A stretch of DNA of 46,935 nucleotides from Bordetella parapertussis (GTDB taxonomy: Bacteria; Pseudomonadota; Gammaproteobacteria; Burkholderiales; JACQAP01): assembly GCA_945900965.1 (NCBI GenBank), contig CAMDKM010000025.1, positions 1 through 46,935 of the forward strand, given 5' to 3'. A program made the translations under genes and the position numbers. This document shows positions 42,544 through 46,935 of this stretch, one piece after another; the stretch's first letter is position 1, and every line of letters begins with the position of its first letter. The notes under the pieces are model-generated. The model searched no databases. It was given only the letters and a program-made list of their open reading frames with translations, and had not been told where the DNA came from.

Positions 42544-44373
42544 TTGCGCATCCTCGGGATTTCCGCTTTTTATCACGATAGTGCCGCTGCCCTGGTCGAG
42601 GACGGCAGGATTATTGCCGCCGCCCAGGAGGAGCGTTTCTCGCGCAAGAAACACGATGCGAGTTTTCCCTTCCAGGCCATTCGATATTGTTTGAGCGAAT
42701 GCGGCATCGGGCTGGGTGGAGTGGACGCCATTGTTTTCTACGACAAGCCGTTCCTGAAGTTCGAACGCCTGGTGGAGACTTACGCGAGCTTTGCGCCGCG
42801 AGGATTCAAGTCATTCCGCATGGCGATTCCGTTGTGGTTACGGGAAAAACTCTTCCTCAGAGACCTGCTGACCAGGGAATTGAAGAAACTCGAAGGTCAT
42901 GCCGGGTGGAACAAACAGTTGTTATTCAGCGAACATCATCTGAGCCACGCGGCCAGCGCTTTTTATCCCTCGCCATTTGAGGAGGCCGTTGTCCTGACCA
43001 TGGACGGTGTGGGCGAATGGGCAACCACCTCGGCCGCGATCGGAAAGGCAAACCGTCTCGAGGTATTCAAGGAGATTCATTTTCCGCATTCGCTGGGCTT
43101 GCTGTATTCGGCTTTTACTTACTACACCGGATTCAAAGTCAATTCCGGGGAATACAAGCTCATGGGATTGGCGCCCTATGGCGAGCCGAAATACGCGGAC
43201 ACTATTTTCAAGCACTTGATTGACGTCAAGGACGACGGCTCCTTCAGGCTGGATCTGACGTATTTCAACTACTGTACCGGCCTGACCATGACCAATGGAA
43301 GGTTCGACACGTTGTTTGGCGGACGGCCGCGAAAGCCCGAGGAGTTGCTTACCCAACGTCACATGGATCTCGCGGCCTCGATTCAGGCGGTGACGGAAGA
43401 AGTGGTATTGCGACTGACGCGATCGCTGCACCGGGAAACCGGCATCGACAACCTCTGTCTGGCCGGAGGCGTTGCGCTGAACTGTGTTGCCAATGGCAAG
43501 ATCTTGCGCGATGGCGCATTCAAGCGGATCTATATTCAGCCGGCAGCGGGCGATGCGGGCGGTGCTTTGGGCGCGGCGCTGGTGGGCTATCACATGCAGC
43601 ATGGTCATCCGCGTGAGACAAAGGGCGATGCCATGCAAGGTTCCTACCTTGGTCTGGCTTTCGATCAGGACGACATCGAGCTCAGGTTGAAGCGATGCGG
43701 TGCGCGATTTGAGGTGTTGCCGGATTCGTCGATAACCGAAACCTGTGCGGAAGACTTGGCCCAGGGCAGGGCGCTGGGTTGGTTTCAAGGCCGGATGGAG
43801 TTCGGCCCGCGTGCGCTCGGCAATCGCTCGATACTTGCGGATGCCCGCTCGCCGGTCATGCAAAAGATGCTCAATCTGAAGGTGAAGTTCCGCGAATCCT
43901 TTCGGCCTTTTGCGCCTTCGGTTTTGCGAGAACGGGTCGCCGAGTGGTTCGAATTAGAGAGCGACAGCCCCTATATGTTGCTGGTGGCCGATGTCGTTAA
44001 AGCCAGGCGGCGCGAACTGTCCGAGGAAGAGAAGCGTCTTTTTGGAATCGACAGGCTTAACGTGCCCCGCTCCGAAATTCCGGCGGTGACCCACGTGGAT
44101 TATTCGGCCCGAATTCAGACCGTGGACCAGAATACCAACCCGCGCTATCACGCTCTGTTAACCGCGTTCGAGCGTAGGACCGGCTGCCCGGTCCTGGTCA
44201 ACACCAGCTTCAACGTGCGCGGCGAGCCCATCGTCGGCACACCGGAGGATGCGTTTCGTTGCTTTATGGGCAATGATCTCGACAGCCTGGCCATCGGCAA
44301 CTGCTATTTGCGCAAGGAAAACCAAGAGCCCTCGCTCAGGAAAAACTACGAGGGCAGCTTTGATCTCGACTGA
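42544..44373 (+). CDS. NodU/CmcH-family O-carbamoyltransferase
   Basis: Carbamoyltransferase of 609 residues. The N-terminal Kae1-like domain has GISAFYHDSAAALVEDG, SEHHLSHAASAFYPSPF and VLTMDGVGEW, and the family segment CLAGGVALNCVANGKI. The C-terminal domain carries FGPRALGNRSILADAR and NTSFNVRGEPIVGTPEDA. It transfers carbamoyl from carbamoyl phosphate, through carbamoyl adenylate, to a hydroxyl of a sugar or secondary metabolite. The TTG start is poorly supported by a ribosome binding site, but the family N-terminus begins there. The third gene of the SxtJ-DUF5989 set; the acceptor molecule is unknown. Confidence 0.92.
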   Translation: MRILGISAFYHDSAAALVEDGRIIAAAQEERFSRKKHDASFPFQAIRYCLSECGIGLGGVDAIVFYDKPFLKFERLVETYASFAPRGFKSFRMAIPLWLREKLFLRDLLTRELKKLEGHAGWNKQLLFSEHHLSHAASAFYPSPFEEAVVLTMDGVGEWATTSAAIGKANRLEVFKEIHFPHSLGLLYSAFTYYTGFKVNSGEYKLMGLAPYGEPKYADTIFKHLIDVKDDGSFRLDLTYFNYCTGLTMTNGRFDTLFGGRPRKPEELLTQRHMDLAASIQAVTEEVVLRLTRSLHRETGIDNLCLAGGVALNCVANGKILRDGAFKRIYIQPAAGDAGGALGAALVGYHMQHGHPRETKGDAMQGSYLGLAFDQDDIELRLKRCGARFEVLPDSSITETCAEDLAQGRALGWFQGRMEFGPRALGNRSILADARSPVMQKMLNLKVKFRESFRPFAPSVLRERVAEWFELESDSPYMLLVADVVKARRRELSEEEKRLFGIDRLNVPRSEIPAVTHVDYSARIQTVDQNTNPRYHALLTAFERRTGCPVLVNTSFNVRGEPIVGTPEDAFRCFMGNDLDSLAIGNCYLRKENQEPSLRKNYEGSFDLD

Positions 44374-44471
44374 GAAGAGCATTAATGAATTTTCTCCTCT
44401 CCGCAGCTCCGCGCCTCCGCGTAAACGACCCTCAAAGCGGCGTTGATGCCTGAGTAACCCTGCGGGCTATA

Positions 44472-44501
44472 ACCAATTGACTAGTTGAGTATACAATTGG
44501 T
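44472..44501 (+). promoter_or_regulatory. Palindromic operator-like site ahead of the DUF4143 ATPase
   Basis: ACCAATTG (44472-44479) and its inverse CAATTGGT (44494-44501) are spaced by 14 bases and end one base before the ATG. They could bind a dimeric repressor or form a leader hairpin that hides the start. Just before it, TCTCCGCAGCTCCGCGCCTC near 44395 is a decayed arm of the intercistronic repeat family. Confidence 0.4.
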
Positions 44502-44502
44502 C

Positions 44503-45711
44503 ATGGACCCGGTTGCCGTACCTGCACACACCATTCCCCGCTTGGCTGCGCGCGCCGCACAACAGCGGCTGAAAGGTTTCCCGGTGCTGACGATCACCGG
44601 GCCGCGGCAGTCGGGCAAAACCACGTTGGCGCGACTGCTGCGCCCGAAGGCGCCTTATTTTTCGCTGGAAGAACCCGACACTCGGGCATTTGCGCTCGAC
44701 GACCCGCGCGCGTTCCTGCGCCAGTGTGAGGGCGGCGCCATACTGGACGAGGTGCAGCGCGCGCCGACCTTGCTGTCTTACCTGCAAAGCGTGGTAGACG
44801 CGAAGCCTCACATGGGACGCTTCATCCTCACCGGCTCCAGCCAGTTTGATCTGCTGGCCTCCGTGACCCAGAGCCTGGCGGGGCGCAGCGCGCTACTGAC
44901 CCTGCTGCCGTTTTCGCTGGGCGAGTTGCAGGCCGCCGGGCGCGCGCCGGCCAGCGTGGTGCAACTGTTGTATCAGGGATTGTTTCCGCCGGTGCATGAC
45001 CGCCCGGTGTCTCCCGCCGTGTGGCTGCAGGATTACGTGTCCACCTACGTGGAGCGCGATGTGCGCGGCCTGCTGGGCATCAAGGACAGCGCCGCTTTCA
45101 TGCGTTTCGTGCAGCTCTGTGCCGGGCGGATCGGGCAGTTGCTGAATCTGAGCGCGCTGGCGGCCGATGCCGGCATCACGCGGGTGACGGCTCAGTCCTG
45201 GCTGTCGGTGTTGCAGGCCAGTCACCTCATTTTTCTGACGCCACCCTGGTCCAGCAATATCAGCAAGCGCCTGATCAAAAGCCCCAAGCTGTATTTTTGC
45301 GACGCGGGCCTGGCCGCCTCCTTGCTCGGCGTGCGCGAATCGGGGCACTTGTCCGCGCATCCCCTGCGCGGCCTGCTGTTCGAGAATTGGGCCATGACTG
45401 AGCTGCTCAAGGCCCAGACCCACTGCGGCATCAAGCCCAGCCTGTATTTCCTGCGCGACAAGCAGGGGCACGAGTTGGATGCCTTGATCGAGACCGCGCC
45501 CAAGCATTTGCAAGGAGTGGAGATTAAATCGGGCGAGACCATATCGTCCGACTGGTTGGTTGGCCTGGACTACTGGAGTCAGCATTTGCCGAGCGGCATT
45601 ACGCTCTCGCCCTGGTTGGTGTATGGCGGCGGCACTGCGCAGAAACGTGAAAGAGCGCATGTGCTGCCCTGGGCGGGCATGGACCCGTTGCTGCAGCAAC
45701 TGCATGGCTGA
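44503..45711 (+). CDS. AAA ATPase with DUF4143 C-terminal domain
   Basis: ATPase of 402 residues. Walker A is GPRQSGKTTLARLL and Walker B is GGAILDEVQR, followed by LTGSSQFDLL, as in the AAA_14/DUF4143 family. The C-terminal domain has a PD-(D/E)xK-like core, HELDALIE then GVEIKSGE, which is typical. These proteins are common in genomic islands and near toxin-antitoxin genes and their role is unknown. The ATG right after the palindrome is chosen; a TTG six codons earlier falls within the palindrome. Its stop overlaps the next gene by eight bases. Composition and place suggest accessory DNA. Confidence 0.88.
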   Translation: MDPVAVPAHTIPRLAARAAQQRLKGFPVLTITGPRQSGKTTLARLLRPKAPYFSLEEPDTRAFALDDPRAFLRQCEGGAILDEVQRAPTLLSYLQSVVDAKPHMGRFILTGSSQFDLLASVTQSLAGRSALLTLLPFSLGELQAAGRAPASVVQLLYQGLFPPVHDRPVSPAVWLQDYVSTYVERDVRGLLGIKDSAAFMRFVQLCAGRIGQLLNLSALAADAGITRVTAQSWLSVLQASHLIFLTPPWSSNISKRLIKSPKLYFCDAGLAASLLGVRESGHLSAHPLRGLLFENWAMTELLKAQTHCGIKPSLYFLRDKQGHELDALIETAPKHLQGVEIKSGETISSDWLVGLDYWSQHLPSGITLSPWLVYGGGTAQKRERAHVLPWAGMDPLLQQLHG

Positions 45712-46124
45712 ATCTCAGCGCACGGAATGGAAGGTATCCTGGCGCGACGATCACTTGCGCCGGGTGTGCGGCTTCGCCAATGCCGAAGGCGGTGTGTTGG
45801 TCATCGGGCGCGACGACACTGGGCGCGTGGTCGGTGTCGCCGATGCCGCGCGGTTGCTGGAAGAGTTGCCGAACAAAATTCGCGATCTGCTGGGTATCAT
45901 TGTCGAGGTTAATCTGCGCGCCGAACGTGATCGGGAATACATCGAAGTGGTGACGCCGCCTTATCCCTCGCCCATCAGCTACCGCGGCCATTACTACCAG
46001 CGCAGCGGCAGCACACTGCAAGAGTTGAAGGGTGCAGCCCTCGACCGGTTCCTGCTGCGCCGCTACGGGCGCACGTGGGATGGCGTGCCGGTGCCAGGTG
46101 TTTCGCCGCGCGGCCTGTCAAAGG

Positions 46125-46268
46125 AAGGTGGCGCGCCTGCTGTTTTTCGACGCGAAGCGGCCGCAACTCCCGTTGCCCGCGTTCAAGGAATTCCTGTTCC
46201 ACAGCGCCCGCTATGCGTTCCCCGCCGCACGCGGCAGCATGGTGGCGGGCTTCGCGTTACGAACCTGA
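46125..46268 (+). pseudogene. Internal fragment of a winged-helix regulator gene
   Basis: In the frame beginning KVARLLFFDAKRP, the segment LPAFKEFLFHSARYAFPAAR matches the C-terminal part of a small winged-helix protein family that has EFLVHGVxYAFPAERG. Its start is missing and it ends at the junction with an integrase stub near 46240. It is in another frame than the AlbA_2 fragment, so the two were brought together by a deletion. The family recall is moderate. Confidence 0.45.
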
Positions 46269-46285
46269 ATATCGGTCAGAGGCAT
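46241..46285 (-). pseudogene. 5' stub of a P4-type tyrosine integrase (DUF4102)
   Basis: The minus-strand ATG at 46285 opens MPLTDIQVRNAKPA, the standard beginning of P4-family integrases. After about 14 codons similarity stops (TMLPRAAGNA and a stop codon follow), so nearly all of the gene is deleted. It lies 168 bases downstream of the tRNA-Leu 3' fragment and beside the arm repeats, as in intact P4-like islands. Confidence 0.75.
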
Positions 46286-46286
46286 T

Positions 46287-46368
46287 TGGGGGTATCTCCA
46301 AGGTGGGGGTATCAAATATACCCCCAATGATACCCCCATTTTTGACCGGAAATGGCGAGATACCCCCA
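46287..46368. repeat. Five GGGGGTATC arm-type repeats
   Basis: TGGGGGTATC occurs at 46287-46296 and 46304-46313, and its inverse (T/G)ATACCCCCA at 46317-46326, 46329-46338 and 46359-46368. All five lie in 82 bases between the integrase stub and the tRNA fragment, where arm-type integrase binding sites are expected. Confidence 0.8.
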
Positions 46369-46453
46369 GACGGCTTTGGACGCCGTTTTGGCAGTTTCCC
46401 CTATGAGAAACTGCTACTTTCTGGACGTTATTGGATGTCTTGGAATGCGGGTT

Positions 46454-46509
46454 TGGTGCCGGGAGCCAGAATCGAACCGGCACGCCTGTGAGGGCGCGGG
46501 ATTTTGAGT
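46454..46509 (-). tRNA. 3' fragment of tRNA-Leu(CAA), attachment-site remnant
   Basis: On the minus strand the sequence runs from the anticodon loop CTCAAAA (anticodon CAA at 46504-46506) through a long variable arm, a T arm with GGTTCGATTC, to the 3' end TCCCGGCACCA. The 5' half is absent: sequence beyond 46510 cannot pair with the anticodon or acceptor stem. It is the copy left at one end of an integrated element, with the crossover near the anticodon loop. It cannot be a working tRNA. Confidence 0.82.
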
Positions 46510-46512
46510 CGC

Positions 46513-46935
46513 ATGAATACAACAACTTACAACAACAGGCAATAAGTGACAGCTTATAAATCAGCGGCTTATCAGTTGTGGGTTGCGGTAGTTTAATGCC
46601 GTTTGTTGTGCCAATTGTGCCGCCAGTGTGCCATGGCCCGATCTAACCGGGCTAGCGCTCGTAGCGGTGGGCTTCGTCCTTGAATATATCGGCCTCTTTC
46701 AGGACTTCTGACTTTGGAGTTACTTCCCGGCCTTGGGAAGTAATTGGTCCTGGGGAAGCCGTCTCCAGCGCTGCCGACAGCTCCCCCGCCCGCCTTCATA
46801 AATGTTCTGGACCAAAAGGCTCCTGGCCAGAGGGAACGGCCGTCACTGTGCTCGCTCGTGGTGACGAAGCGATTGTGAAGCTATCGCCCGAAGAGGAAGC
46901 AGATCTAATTGCCGCTTTGGACGAGGCGGATAGAG
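46513..46935. other. Element interior or end without a complete gene
   Basis: No complete gene is supported. Near the right edge the plus-strand frame PEGTAVTVLARGDEAI then LSPEEEADLIAALDEADR looks like the middle of a small antitoxin-like protein that continues past the window, with an upstream start not clear and perhaps a frameshift near 46825. On the minus strand (46786 to 46646) the frame ending VLKEADIFKDEAHRYER looks like the tail of an unknown gene. Confidence 0.35.

Larger units (their letters stand above)
45704..46330 (+). pseudogene. Truncated AlbA_2 (Schlafen-like) DNA-binding protein gene
   Basis: The first 130 or so codons encode an AlbA_2 domain: TEWKVSWRDDHLRRVCGFAN, GGVLVIGRDDTGRVVGV, LPNKIRDLLG and GHYYQRSGSTLQELKGAALD, followed by RYGRTWDGVPVPGV. 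Complete members continue with several hundred residues more. Here similarity stops near 46110 and the frame then runs through foreign sequence to a stop at 46330, so the natural gene is cut. It overlaps the DUF4143 ATPase by eight bases, the arrangement of an original two-gene operon. The protein could still be made as a 208-residue hybrid. Confidence 0.75.

Noticed and set aside
46287..46368. The GGGGGTATC cluster as an origin of replication with iterons
   Set aside because: Copies are in mixed orientation and irregular spacing, with no rep gene. Position beside an integrase start fits arm sites better.
46454..46509. A functional tRNA gene
   Set aside because: The 5' half, including the acceptor 5' strand, D arm and anticodon stem, is absent.

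Overview
The window reads as chromosome of a GC-rich betaproteobacterium, probably an aerobic or facultative degrader in the Burkholderiales/Nitrosomonadales sphere. This is inferred from protein family content and order (xoxFGJ, IorAB-type Mo hydroxylase, GlrK-QseG-GlrR, acyl-CoA dehydrogenase pairs) and from a Neisseria dRS3-like ATTCCC-N8-GGGAAT repeat. No rRNA or complete tRNA is present, so lineage is not proven.

Layout. 0.1-5.2 kb: a BTAD/TPR transcriptional regulator lacking the usual ATPase module, a Phd/VapC toxin-antitoxin pair, SufU, a secreted unknown protein and a PPOX-family flavoprotein. 5.2-10 kb (minus strand): mmsA, an M81 (MlrC-type) hydrolase and an omega-amino acid transaminase, which together look like a beta-amino acid to acyl-CoA route. 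10.3-14.5 kb: a probable two-subunit acyl-CoA dehydrogenase, a MaoC hydratase and a ComB-like phosphatase. 14.5-17.2 kb: small secreted proteins, a GFA-domain protein, a pterin dehydratase and a decayed pabB fragment. 17.4-24.5 kb: an AcoR-like sigma-54 activator with an altered GAFTGA loop, followed by a lanthanide-type methanol dehydrogenase cluster, xoxF-xoxG-xoxJ-small secreted protein-SoxYZ-like carrier, with a convergent DUF3280-type protein. 24.7-35 kb: aldolases, hydratase, extradiol dioxygenase-like protein, thioesterase, an ACAD, a Tat-exported isoquinoline-oxidoreductase-type Mo enzyme with an XdhC chaperone gene, and an SDR. 35.1-39.9 kb: a small lipoprotein, a membrane-anchored protein and a GlrK-QseG-GlrR-type signalling operon. 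40-41.8 kb: a 2-keto-4-pentenoate hydratase-like protein and a D-2-hydroxyacid dehydrogenase. 41.9-44.4 kb: SxtJ-DUF5989-carbamoyltransferase. 44.5-46.9 kb: a decayed island edge with a DUF4143 ATPase, truncated AlbA_2 and wHTH genes, a 15-codon P4-type integrase stub, GGGGGTATC arm repeats and the 3' part of a tRNA-Leu(CAA).

The most notable features are the complete lanthanide MDH cluster with an unusual leader and regulator, a family of long inverted repeats placed between genes at 6.7, 8.4, 11.6 and 13.0 kb (with diverged copies elsewhere), and the island junction at the right end, which looks like two elements integrated in tandem at one tRNA-Leu. All functions are assigned from sequence recognition alone; nothing was searched against a database.
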